Assembly: GCA_903921325.1 (NCBI GenBank)
Contig: CAIXPL010000038.1
Coordinates: 1-64,000, forward strand
Origin: an uncultured Pseudomonadota bacterium
GTDB lineage: Bacteria; Pseudomonadota; Gammaproteobacteria; Burkholderiales; SG8-39
Direction: 5' to 3'
Length of the DNA: 64,000 nt
The position numbers and the translations under genes were made by a program. Shown here piece after piece: positions 55,920 through 64,000 of this stretch. The notes below the pieces were generated by a model. That model made no database searches. It was given only the letters and a program-made list of their open reading frames with translations, and was not told the origin of the DNA. How positions within the stretch are numbered: position 1 is the stretch's first letter; each line of letters starts with the position of its first letter.

Positions 55920-58900
55920 GGCTCATCCGACACATGGCGTTGCTAGCGGTCGTTAGCCTATCGCTGATTGTCCATTCGTCATGGGCTCGCGACTGCCAGA
56001 AAAGCGGATCGGTGTGCGCCGATAGTACCCCCTGCAAGAACATCAATGGCGTCATCGCGTGCCTGCAAGGTGCCACGCTTGCTCCTGGCGCGATCACGAT
56101 ATCTGCCACGTGTTGGGAATACAAGGATACCTATCAGTGCTTGCAGGACGATCCAATCAACAACTGCGCCACCATCGCGGCGATTCCCGAGTGCGCACAG
56201 ATTGGGTCCACGTGTTCCGCGAGCGCGTTCGATGGCTCGTGCATGACCTTCAACAACACTTACCAGTGCAGCGCCGATGAGGGTACGCCGGCGGGTGCCG
56301 TGTTTTTGCGTACAGACCGCACCGTCGCCTCCGACACGGTCGACAACTCGCAATGCCAGGCACTGGCAAGTGATCGCACGTGCTCACTCGCCCAAACCAC
56401 CTGTACATCGCCCGGTGGTACGCGCACCATCAACGGACTGGATGTCACTAAATCCTGTTGGGGATGGTCGAACACCTACAATTGCGTCTCCAATGCGGGC
56501 CAGGACTCTTGCGCACCGCTCGAGACGCAAACCGGGTGTAGCCGAACAAGCAGCACCTGCACGGCAACCGCGTGGGATGGGTCGTGTCTGTCCTATGCAG
56601 AGACCTTCGACTGCAACGAACCCACCACCGCACCGCTCACAGCCAATCTCGCCCAGGTTGCGGCCACATTCAAGGTTACCTCTGACACGCTCGATACCTC
56701 ACAGTGCAGCGCGTATGCCAATAACGCCGGGTGCACGCTCTCGGGCCAGACGTGCACCCAAGGTGCCGGGACACGGAACATCAACGGCGATCTCATCACG
56801 AAGGACTGCTGGGCCTGGAACTACAGCTACACGTGTGTCGGCGCGTCGGCACAGAACTACTGCTCGCCGCTTGCCGCGGCCCACGGTTGCAGCCAGAGTT
56901 CGCGCACCTGCAGTGCCACAGCGTGGGATGGGTCGTGCCTGCAATACACCGATGATTATCAATGCTCGTCGCAGCAGCCCACGCCACTGCCTGCCCATGT
57001 GGTGCAACTGCCCACCACCTACACGTCGGTCGACACCACCGATGCCTCGCAGTGCGTGCCCTACGCCGCCAACCCCGCCTGCACACTCGCCTCGCACACC
57101 TGCACCACCCCCGGGGGAACGCGCAATATCAACGGCCTCGATGTCACCGAGGCCTGCTGGGGGTGGACCGATACGTACAGTTGCAAAGGCGGCGCGGGGC
57201 AGGACTACTGCGCGCCGCTGGAGCAAACGAGCGGATGCACGGCCGTGCCGTCGGCCACCGTCTGCACAGCCACCGCGTGGGATGGGTCGTGTCTTACCTA
57301 TCAAGAGCAATTTCACTGCTCTGTGGCAGAGCCCTCACCGTTACCGCCGAACGTCCAGCAGATCTCCGCCACCTTCACGATCACATCCGACACGCTTAAC
57401 ACCTCCCAGTGCAACACCTATGCCAACAACCCGGAATGCACGCTTGCTGGCAAGACCTGCACCGACGCCGGCGGCACCCGGGTCATCAACGGCGACGCTA
57501 TAACCAAGGACTGCTGGGGTTGGAGCTATAGCTACACCTGCGTGAGCCCAGCCGCTGCGAATTACTGCGCGCCACTCAACCAGGCCGGGTGCACACAAAT
57601 CTCGCGCACCTGTAGTGCCAGTGCCTGGGACGGCTCGTGCCTTCGCTACACCGACGATCTTCAGTGCAGCACGCAGCAACCTGCGCCCCTACCGCTGAAC
57701 GTCACCCAGTTGCCGACGCAGTACATCATCGCGTCAGATACCGCTGATGCATCCCAGTGCACCGCGCTCAAGAACAACAATGCTTGCACACTCGCCTCGC
57801 ACACCTGCACCGTACCCGGCGGTACGCGCAATATCAACGGCCTCGATGTCACCGAGGCCTGCTGGGGGTGGACCGATACCTATACGTGCAAAGGCGGGGC
57901 AGGGCAGGACTACTGTACCCCCCTGGAGCAGTCCTCGGCCTGCACCGCTGCCGGCAAGACCTGTTCGGCCACCGCGTGGGACGGCTCGTGCCTGACCTAT
58001 ACCGAGCAATTCCATTGCACGGTGCCCGAGCCCTCGCCGTTACCGCCAAACATTCAGCAGATCTCGGCTACGTTCACGGTCACCTCCGATACGCTCAACA
58101 CAGCCCAGTGCAGTGCCTATTCGAACAACCCGCAGTGCACGCTCGCCGGCAAGACCTGCTCCGACCCGGGCGGTACACGCACCATCAATGGCGATGCCAT
58201 CACCAAAGACTGTTGGGCCTGGAGCTATAACTACACCTGTGTGGGCGCCGCCGCGACGAATTACTGCACGCCGATCGCACAAGCCCCCGGATGCACGCAG
58301 AGCTCGCGCACCTGCAGCGCCAAGGCCTGGGACGGTTCATGCCTCCAGTACACCGATGATTACCAGTGCACGACCCAGCAGCCCACGCCACTACCGGCCA
58401 ATGTAACCCAATTGCCAACCCAGTACGTCATTGCATCCGATACGATTGATGCGTCCCAATGCACGTCCCTCAAAAACAATCAGGCCTGTACGCTCGCCTC
58501 CCATGTCTGCACGACCCAGGGGGGTACGCGCAACATCAACGGGCTCAATGTCACTAAAGACTGTTGGGGCTGGACCGACACCTATACCTGCAAGGGTACA
58601 ACGGGCCAGGACTCGTGCACTCCGCTGGAACAGGCCAAGACCTGCACCCCGGCGGGCAAGACCTGCTCGTCCACGGCCTGGGATGGCACCTGCCTCACCT
58701 ACACCGAACAGTTCCACTGTTCGGCCAGCGCGGGCTCGCCACCACCACCGAACGTCACCCTCATCAGCTCGTCATTCACGATAGGGCAGAACCAGCTCGA
58801 CACCTCACAGTGTGCCCAATACGCGTCTAACCCTAATTGCACCCAGCTGTCCGACCCATGTACCCAGGGGGCGGGGACCCGGAACATCAACGGGCTCGAT

Positions 58901-60205
58901 GTCACCGAATCGTGCTGGCAATACACCCCGACCTATAGCTGTGCCGGCCCCGCCTCGGGCAACAGCAATTGTCAGGCGCTTGAAAACGATCCCACCTGTA
59001 CTCAGCAGGGCACCCGGTGCGTTGACACGCTGCCTGATGGATCGTGCGGACTCCAGGATGTGAGTTACCAATGCATGACCAGTCCAGGTACGAGTAAAGA
59101 GGTCACCACCTGCGGCGCCGGTGTGTGCATGAATGGCGTCTGCTCAGGACCGACGACGCCCCCCAGCACCGACTTCGGTTCGGTCACGGCCGCGATGGAA
59201 GCGGGCCGTGAGATGGGCAATTATCTGGATCCGGCCAACCTGCAATTGTTCAAAGGTCAGAGCAGTTTTTGCGAGGTAAAGCTCGGTGGACTCGGTAACT
59301 GTTGCGCCGCGCAAGGCGATCCGGGCAAAGCGAGCAACGCTTACCTGATGGCGGGCGTCAAATTGATTGCAAACCAAGCGATCAAGTCCTACGGCTCCCC
59401 GTACATGTATGACACGCTGTACGAAGGCAATCTTGTCTCGGCCGACACCATGGCCTCGATCTCCGGGGGCGCAAGCACTCAATTCGGGTCAAGCGCCAGC
59501 CAGATCGCGAACGCGCAGCAAAGCTACAGTGCCGCTCAGGCCAATTTCTCGGCGGCTGGCCAGGCCTACGACCAAGCGGCTGCTACCTACGGAGCGGAGA
59601 GCGCAGAGGCGTCCGCCGCTCAAGCGAGCATGCAGAGCGCGGGCACCGCGCTGGTGAGCTCTGGCGAGGCACTCGAAACAGCGTCGGCCACCATGGCCAG
59701 CGGGAGTTACAGCGCTTTTGGCATCACGGCCACCATCGGTGCGGACGGTTCCGTCGCACTCGCCGTCTGCGTACCGTGTATTGCAGCGATCGTGGCGATC
59801 TATCTGATCGAGCAATGGTTGCAATGCACGCAGAGCGATCAAATGACCGGAATGCGCAAAAGCGCCCATCTGTGCACCTATGTGGGTTCGTGGTGTTCAC
59901 AAAAGGTGCTCGGTTCCTGCGCGGCGGAAACCCAGAGTTATTGCTGTTACAACAGTGTGCTTGCACGTATCGTGGAGGAGCAAGGTCGTGTCCAGCTGGG
60001 TAAGGGATACGGAGACCCTAAAAATCCAGACTGCTCGGGCTTTACCGAGGCGGAATTGGCAAAAGTGAATTTCAGTGCCATGGATTTATCCGAGTTCATA
60101 AACACCATCACGCCGAGCACGCTCGATACCACGCTCGCCACGCAGCGAGTTCAACAAGGTGTCCAGGCGCGCGCCAACGCCGCCAACCAGACCGCGACTC
60201 ATTAA
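55916..60205 (+). CDS. traN: Giant TraN mating-pair stabilisation protein
   Basis: 1429 aa from a GTG that overlaps the stop of the preceding gene; an ATG at 55934 is the alternative. Signal peptide ending SSWA. Residues about 40-1060 consist of nine Cys/Trp modules of about 117 aa, with motifs such as GGTRNINGLDVTEACWGW, QDYCAPLEQ and AWDGSCLTY. The last 340 residues are the conserved TraN end: CEVKLGGLGNCCAA, a long Ala/Ser/Gln helix region, KSAHLCTYVGSWCSQKVLG, CCYNSVLARIVEEQGRVQLG. F TraN is about 600 aa, so this one is more than twice as long through module gain. TraN binds recipient outer-membrane proteins. Confidence 0.9.
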   Translation: MRLIRHMALLAVVSLSLIVHSSWARDCQKSGSVCADSTPCKNINGVIACLQGATLAPGAITISATCWEYKDTYQCLQDDPINNCATIAAIPECAQIGSTCSASAFDGSCMTFNNTYQCSADEGTPAGAVFLRTDRTVASDTVDNSQCQALASDRTCSLAQTTCTSPGGTRTINGLDVTKSCWGWSNTYNCVSNAGQDSCAPLETQTGCSRTSSTCTATAWDGSCLSYAETFDCNEPTTAPLTANLAQVAATFKVTSDTLDTSQCSAYANNAGCTLSGQTCTQGAGTRNINGDLITKDCWAWNYSYTCVGASAQNYCSPLAAAHGCSQSSRTCSATAWDGSCLQYTDDYQCSSQQPTPLPAHVVQLPTTYTSVDTTDASQCVPYAANPACTLASHTCTTPGGTRNINGLDVTEACWGWTDTYSCKGGAGQDYCAPLEQTSGCTAVPSATVCTATAWDGSCLTYQEQFHCSVAEPSPLPPNVQQISATFTITSDTLNTSQCNTYANNPECTLAGKTCTDAGGTRVINGDAITKDCWGWSYSYTCVSPAAANYCAPLNQAGCTQISRTCSASAWDGSCLRYTDDLQCSTQQPAPLPLNVTQLPTQYIIASDTADASQCTALKNNNACTLASHTCTVPGGTRNINGLDVTEACWGWTDTYTCKGGAGQDYCTPLEQSSACTAAGKTCSATAWDGSCLTYTEQFHCTVPEPSPLPPNIQQISATFTVTSDTLNTAQCSAYSNNPQCTLAGKTCSDPGGTRTINGDAITKDCWAWSYNYTCVGAAATNYCTPIAQAPGCTQSSRTCSAKAWDGSCLQYTDDYQCTTQQPTPLPANVTQLPTQYVIASDTIDASQCTSLKNNQACTLASHVCTTQGGTRNINGLNVTKDCWGWTDTYTCKGTTGQDSCTPLEQAKTCTPAGKTCSSTAWDGTCLTYTEQFHCSASAGSPPPPNVTLISSSFTIGQNQLDTSQCAQYASNPNCTQLSDPCTQGAGTRNINGLDVTESCWQYTPTYSCAGPASGNSNCQALENDPTCTQQGTRCVDTLPDGSCGLQDVSYQCMTSPGTSKEVTTCGAGVCMNGVCSGPTTPPSTDFGSVTAAMEAGREMGNYLDPANLQLFKGQSSFCEVKLGGLGNCCAAQGDPGKASNAYLMAGVKLIANQAIKSYGSPYMYDTLYEGNLVSADTMASISGGASTQFGSSASQIANAQQSYSAAQANFSAAGQAYDQAAATYGAESAEASAAQASMQSAGTALVSSGEALETASATMASGSYSAFGITATIGADGSVALAVCVPCIAAIVAIYLIEQWLQCTQSDQMTGMRKSAHLCTYVGSWCSQKVLGSCAAETQSYCCYNSVLARIVEEQGRVQLGKGYGDPKNPDCSGFTEAELAKVNFSAMDLSEFINTITPSTLDTTLATQRVQQGVQARANAANQTATH
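56320..58830 (+). repeat. Alternating A/B modules in giant TraN
   Basis: A modules (GLDVTEACWGWTDTY) and B modules (GDAITKDCWGWSYSY) alternate, so that like modules repeat every 702-705 bp (57140 and 57845 for A; 56786, 57489 and 58191 for B). DNA identity between like modules is high enough to favour recombination. Confidence 0.8.
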
Positions 60206-60249
60206 CTGATGACCATCGCCTCTATCTCAATCAACAAACGAGGTTCCCC

Positions 60250-61140
60250 ATGACCCACCGCATGTGCAGCGCGTTCTTCGCATTTGTCGCACTGATCAGT
60301 CCGGTTGCGGGAGTGTTCGGCAACGAGTCCCCACCCGCGCAGGAGCCCTCACCACGGGTGGACGCCGCGCCCCCCAAAAAGCTCGAAATCACTCAGACCG
60401 GACTCTTCGATCTTGCCCCTTTGCGCGACCAGAAAACTCTATCAATCCAGATGGTTCACAGCCCCACCCTGAGCGCCGATCTGGAGTCCACCTTGCGTGC
60501 GCTCGGCTTTCAGATCGTTCCCTACCCGAGGGGCGACGTTGTGCTGACCCTCTTTACTACCTTCGGGGCGCAAAAAATGCAGTTGAAACCCCTGCGGGTG
60601 GACTACGCCCAGGCCTACGAGGCCGGCGTCCAGTCTGTCCTGGCGAACCAGACCTCGCACGCCACTCAATCATTGGACTTGGGTGCTGACATTCTCGCGC
60701 TGCAGGGCAATATCACGCCCCACCTGCTTGTGGGCTTTGACATCTTCGACATGATTGCGACCGTCACTGGTGTCAAGTCCTGGGCGAACAAACTGGTGAG
60801 CGGCGATGAGCGTGGGCTGTGCATCTTCAATTGCGAGCGGTTCAACAGCTTCGCGCAGCAAATGCTCATCGCCACGCGGGTTGGGATTAAAGGCCAGCTC
60901 ACCGATCCGCACGCACCACCCTTCGCGACCACCACGAAAGCGAGCGCGCTCGATGAGCGCCTGCTGCCCAATGAGCTCTTCCAGATCGCCATGAAAACCC
61001 TCACCGCCCAGCTGCTGCCGCACGGCGTGGGACCGATCGAGACCGGCGCCGGCCCTCAAGGTGCGCCCGCGACATCCTTGGATGCTGGGCCAAGCGAGCC
61101 AGCAACCGTGAACCCGCCAGCGCCGGAAGCGCGGCCATGA
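60250..61140 (+). CDS. Uncharacterised periplasmic protein in the tra operon
   Basis: 296 aa, ATG with GAGG upstream. Signal peptide ending near VFGNE (residue 24), then a proline-rich linker. The rest is a mixed domain with a hydrophobic segment HLLVGFDIFDMIATVTG and one Cys pair in ERGLCIFNCERFNSF, which could form a disulfide. A Pro/Ala-rich tail closes it. Between traN and traF, conserved place for accessory genes in F-like ICEs. No family recognised. Overlaps the next start (ATGA). Confidence 0.7.
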   Translation: MTHRMCSAFFAFVALISPVAGVFGNESPPAQEPSPRVDAAPPKKLEITQTGLFDLAPLRDQKTLSIQMVHSPTLSADLESTLRALGFQIVPYPRGDVVLTLFTTFGAQKMQLKPLRVDYAQAYEAGVQSVLANQTSHATQSLDLGADILALQGNITPHLLVGFDIFDMIATVTGVKSWANKLVSGDERGLCIFNCERFNSFAQQMLIATRVGIKGQLTDPHAPPFATTTKASALDERLLPNELFQIAMKTLTAQLLPHGVGPIETGAGPQGAPATSLDAGPSEPATVNPPAPEARP

Positions 61141-61568
61141 TCCGTACGATTGGGATCTATGGGGTTCTACTGCTCAGCGCTGGTCTTGCACACGCTCAGG
61201 CCCCGCTTGATCTGTTCGATGCGCTCATGGGGGCCATGAACGCCCCTACAGGCTCCTACCAGACGCAGATTCAAGGGAAGATGGCTGACTACTTGCGCGG
61301 CGCTCTGCACGCGAACTCGGCGCTCTTCGTAGATGTTTCGACCGTGAGCGCGTTACCGCAGGAAGGTTGTAAGCGGCTGCGCGCGAAAGTCACTGGCCCC
61401 GGCCTGCAAGCGCCCAACACACAGACCGGCGTGCTGACACCGGTGACCTTCACCATGGAGATCAATTTGTGCGCCGACGGTCGCGCACCCGTCATCCCGG
61501 CCATGACAGCGGCTACGCCGGCGAACTTCGGAACCACCGCTACTCCAACCCGCGCACCGTCGCCATGA
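61137..61568 (+). CDS. Uncharacterised secreted 143-aa protein
   Basis: Starts within the stop of the 296-aa gene. Clear signal peptide (IGIYGVLLLSAGLAHA). The mature part has two Cys (EGCKRLRAKV and EINLCADGR) and a beta-rich segment, then a Thr/Ala/Pro-rich tail. ATGA overlap with the following membrane protein. Function unknown; likely a periplasmic transfer accessory. Confidence 0.7.
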   Translation: MIRTIGIYGVLLLSAGLAHAQAPLDLFDALMGAMNAPTGSYQTQIQGKMADYLRGALHANSALFVDVSTVSALPQEGCKRLRAKVTGPGLQAPNTQTGVLTPVTFTMEINLCADGRAPVIPAMTAATPANFGTTATPTRAPSP

Positions 61569-61873
61569 AACGACACGACCGCCCGAGTGCACTTCAAGCC
61601 ATCGTGCAGGCTATCCGCATGGTAATCCCCTGGTGGCTGTTCGCGCTGGTCACCACGACACTCGATGCGATGCTCGGGTCAGCGGAGGTTGCGGTCGTGC
61701 TGAAGGTATTCGCCTGGGATCTCGCCTTCGGTGCTTACCTGGTGTTTATCGTTTTCCGGACACCCTCGTCGCAGTCCTACGATCGCCTGGATTTCCGCGG
61801 CGCGGCCCAGAACGCCTACCGGGCACTGTGGTGGCCCTGGTATGTCATCCAATGGGTCAAGCGACGCCGCTAA
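61565..61873 (+). CDS. Uncharacterised 102-aa membrane protein
   Basis: Overlaps the previous stop (ATGA). Two membrane helices (MVIPWWLFALVTTTLDAML and VFAWDLAFGAYLVFIVF) followed by a basic, Trp-rich tail (ALWWPWYVIQWVKRRR). Gene order between traN and traF suggests a part of the inner-membrane side of the pilus machine. No family recognised. Confidence 0.7.
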   Translation: MKRHDRPSALQAIVQAIRMVIPWWLFALVTTTLDAMLGSAEVAVVLKVFAWDLAFGAYLVFIVFRTPSSQSYDRLDFRGAAQNAYRALWWPWYVIQWVKRRR

Positions 61874-61905
61874 GGCACCGACCCGACTCAATAAGGACAG
61901 CTCCC

Positions 61906-62715
61906 ATGATCCGCATCCTTCGCCTCTTTCTTTTTGCCAGCACCTTGGCGCTCCTGAGCCCGGCGGCCCGCGCTCAGGACGATCCCGCGGCCGGCAACTG
62001 GTGGCATCAGAGTCCGTGGACCGATCCAGATCGCGGCTTCAACTGGTATCCCCCCGACGCACCGCCCCCGGTCGACACGCGACCCACCAAACCGCGCGAT
62101 CTGCGCTCGATCACGGCGCTGCCCGAGCTGCGCGCGGAGGTCGATCGGCGCCGTGATCTGGCGATCATGAACCCGACCAACGAGAACATGGTCTCGTACC
62201 TGGAGGCAAACAAATACGTGATGGACAAATCAAGCGTCTTCACCGATGTGTGGCGACGTGTGGTGTGGGGCCATTCCGAGCTCGATTACAACGCGCGCTC
62301 GCCTCAGGCCAATTTTGCCCAAATCGCGATGAAGGAATCGCGGACAGCGACTGAGACAGCTCTCATGAGTCGCCTGGCACGTACGCATGGAATTCTGTTC
62401 TTCTACCGCGGGGACTGCGAGTATTGCCACATTCAAGCGCCGGTCCTCAAGATGCTGACCGATCGCTACAAGATCGAGGTGCTCGCGGTGTCGATCGACA
62501 ACACGCCGATCGCCGAATTTCCCAATGCACGGCCGGACAACGGCATCAGTCTGACGGTAAGCAACGGCCGAGGCATCGAGATCGTTCCCTCGCTCTACCT
62601 GGTGAGCCGAGACAAGTCAGAGGTCGTTCCACTCGGGGCGGGTGTCCTCGCGATGGACGAGATTGTCGATCGCGTTCGAATCCTCACCACCACCCAGCCC
62701 GGCGACAACTTCTAG
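61906..62715 (+). CDS. traF: Conjugative transfer protein TraF (thioredoxin-like)
   Basis: 269 aa with signal peptide (ending ARA, near residue 23). GNWWHQSPWTDPDRGFNWY at the N-terminus and the middle part are typical for F-type TraF/TraF-TrbB proteins. The C-terminal thioredoxin fold keeps an active site CEYC in FYRGDCEYCHIQAP and a cis-proline region VPSLYLV. F TraF itself lacks CxxC, so this version may be redox-active. ATG with AAGGA upstream; followed by traH. Confidence 0.93.
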   Translation: MIRILRLFLFASTLALLSPAARAQDDPAAGNWWHQSPWTDPDRGFNWYPPDAPPPVDTRPTKPRDLRSITALPELRAEVDRRRDLAIMNPTNENMVSYLEANKYVMDKSSVFTDVWRRVVWGHSELDYNARSPQANFAQIAMKESRTATETALMSRLARTHGILFFYRGDCEYCHIQAPVLKMLTDRYKIEVLAVSIDNTPIAEFPNARPDNGISLTVSNGRGIEIVPSLYLVSRDKSEVVPLGAGVLAMDEIVDRVRILTTTQPGDNF

Positions 62716-62724
62716 GAGAGCGCC

Positions 62725-64000
62725 ATGCCCAATCGAACCCAGCGTCCTGTCCTTTGCGGTCGTTCTTTCAAAACGACCGTCATTGCGCTCGCGGTGAGCG
62801 CGGCGCTTGTCGCCCCCACGCACGCAGGGTTCCTGGAGGATTTTTATTCAAAATCGGGGGCTGGTGCCAACTCGACGCCGCCCAGTATCATGAAAACGCA
62901 GACACTCAACGTGATCAGTGGCGGCGGCTTCATGCTGCGCGCCCCCCAAAAGAATTTCATCCCCTATCACATCACGCCGCCCAGCATTAAAGCCGGATGC
63001 GGCGGCATCGACATGTTCATGGGATCGTTTTCCATGGCCAACAAGGATCAGTTCATCGCATTTCTGCGCAACATTGGGCAGAACGCAGCGGGACTTGCCT
63101 TCAAAGTCGCGTTGAACGCAATCTCGCCTGACCTCAACGCCCAGATGCAGTCAATCGCGGACGACTTGAATCACTGGACGCGACAATTCCAGAACTCTTG
63201 CGCTTTGGCGAACCAGGCACTCAACAGCTCCGGGGCGAGCGCATTCATCACCGATGCAATCACCGAAGCCAAGGGTAATCTCCTCGCCACTGGCCAGGCC
63301 TCGGACGCCGGGGACGCGAATAGCAAAGTCGCCACCGATGGCGCAACGGCACTCCAAAACACAAGGCCTGCGACCACCGAAAACGGGGTTACAGTGGAAA
63401 CTAACGAATCGAACATATTGTGGGATGCCTTCAAAAGCTCCCGACAAACCGATGTAAATGGCACAGACCTTACGGCGGACGAAAAGGGCATGATCATGGC
63501 CTTGCTCGGCACCGTGATCATTCAGAAGGATCCGACGACGACCGGAACCGAGACCAACTTTATAGCAATAACAAAGGCCTCCATCATTACGCTGGCCGAC
63601 CTCGTGAGCACGGTCGATGACACCAATGGGGTAAAAATCTACACCTGCTCCGACGACCCCTGCTTGAATCCCACCGAGGGAGTCAGCCAGTCAGCGCCGC
63701 TTGCGGTCCAGGTCTACGCAGCCGCCACGAATCTCTCTACCGCGATTCAATCGCGCCAAATGCCCGATCTCGCAGACATGGCGCTTGTCTCCAAAACGAG
63801 CATTCCGATCTACAAGATCATCTCTACTCTGGCGCAACCCGGCAACGCGTTTTCAGACATTGCCGGCGACCTCATACCTCAATACTCGCAAGCAGTCGCC
63901 ATCGAATTGGCCTCGGAATACGTGCGCCATGCCATGACCGCGGCGCTCCGGGCTATCGATTTAGCCGACAAGACCAGCCGTAAACACGCATTTCAAGATG
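62725..64000 (+). CDS. traH: Conjugative transfer protein TraH, 3' end outside the window
   Basis: 425 codons are visible and open to the window edge. ATG with TAGGAGAG upstream; signal peptide ending THA (near residue 35). GGGFMLRAPQKNFIPYHITPP, followed by KAGCGGIDMFMGSFSMAN, is the TraH signature. TraH is a periplasmic/outer-membrane protein for pilus assembly, usually about 450-480 aa, so only a short part is missing. traG would be expected next. Confidence 0.95.
   Translation, partial: MPNRTQRPVLCGRSFKTTVIALAVSAALVAPTHAGFLEDFYSKSGAGANSTPPSIMKTQTLNVISGGGFMLRAPQKNFIPYHITPPSIKAGCGGIDMFMGSFSMANKDQFIAFLRNIGQNAAGLAFKVALNAISPDLNAQMQSIADDLNHWTRQFQNSCALANQALNSSGASAFITDAITEAKGNLLATGQASDAGDANSKVATDGATALQNTRPATTENGVTVETNESNILWDAFKSSRQTDVNGTDLTADEKGMIMALLGTVIIQKDPTTTGTETNFIAITKASIITLADLVSTVDDTNGVKIYTCSDDPCLNPTEGVSQSAPLAVQVYAAATNLSTAIQSRQMPDLADMALVSKTSIPIYKIISTLAQPGNAFSDIAGDLIPQYSQAVAIELASEYVRHAMTAALRAIDLADKTSRKHAFQD

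Noticed and set aside
56277-57503. 408-codon plus-strand frame inside giant traN
   Set aside because: Arg/Pro/Thr-rich shadow of the repeat modules in another frame; no start signal.

Overview
The window (about 60% G+C, dense, ATGA-type overlaps, good Shine-Dalgarno sites) looks like the inside of a large integrative conjugative element or conjugative plasmid of a Gram-negative proteobacterium. The main evidence is a nearly complete F-type (MPF-F) conjugation gene set with signal peptides, a periplasmic disulfide-bond system, a VirD4-type coupling protein and a plasmid-style partition locus. I see no integrase, relaxase, replication protein, tRNA, rRNA or CRISPR array, so both ends of the element, or at least its processing genes, lie outside. 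The host genus cannot be named from this sequence.

Layout. 1-2460 (minus strand): an actin-like ParM ATPase, a small ParR-like partner, two or three small genes, and upstream a two-block array of 14-bp repeats that resembles a parC centromere. 2461-5350: small genes of unknown function. 5.7-12.4 kb (plus): a protein of unknown function coupled to a 1072-aa adenine-methyltransferase/SNF2-helicase fusion, then small genes including a NinX-like (DUF2591) one. 12.5-15.4 kb (minus): a four-gene operon with a winged-helix protein, a 50-aa membrane peptide, a phosphotransacetylase-type enzyme and acetate kinase. 15.9-20.8 kb: a HExxH/VWA protein, a convergent M48 peptidase, a CobS/MoxR-like AAA+ ATPase and small partners. 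20.8-30.4 kb: a frameshifted NADAR gene, many short units of unknown genes, a DUF3150-like gene and an HD-domain protein. 30.7-33.5 kb: an OmpA-like lipoprotein and topoisomerase III. 33.5-40.9 kb (minus): a pentapeptide-repeat/channel-like protein, an RpfC-like hybrid kinase, a DsbD-alpha-like protein, two unknown genes, the coupling protein TraD and an upstream gene. 41.1-64 kb (plus): lytic transglycosylase, pilin TraA, then traL-E-K-B-dsbC-V-C-trbI-trhF-W-U-trbC, two TraN-type genes in tandem, three unknown genes, traF and traH (cut by the window end).

The most unusual observation is a recurrent two-box sequence, about TGCGCAACGGAT, then 8-10 bases, then GCAAGCGA. It lies 30-80 bp before the start codon of at least eleven separate short units between 5.3 and 27.5 kb, on both strands, and is not seen before the conjugation genes. 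It could be a common promoter or activator site of the accessory region. Other points of interest are the giant TraN (about 1429 aa) built from alternating Cys/Trp-rich modules and preceded by a second repeat-built TraN-like gene, a topoisomerase III lacking one Toprim aspartate, a channel-like protein with a degenerate selectivity filter, and an AAA+/VWA/DUF3150 gene set spread through the accessory region.
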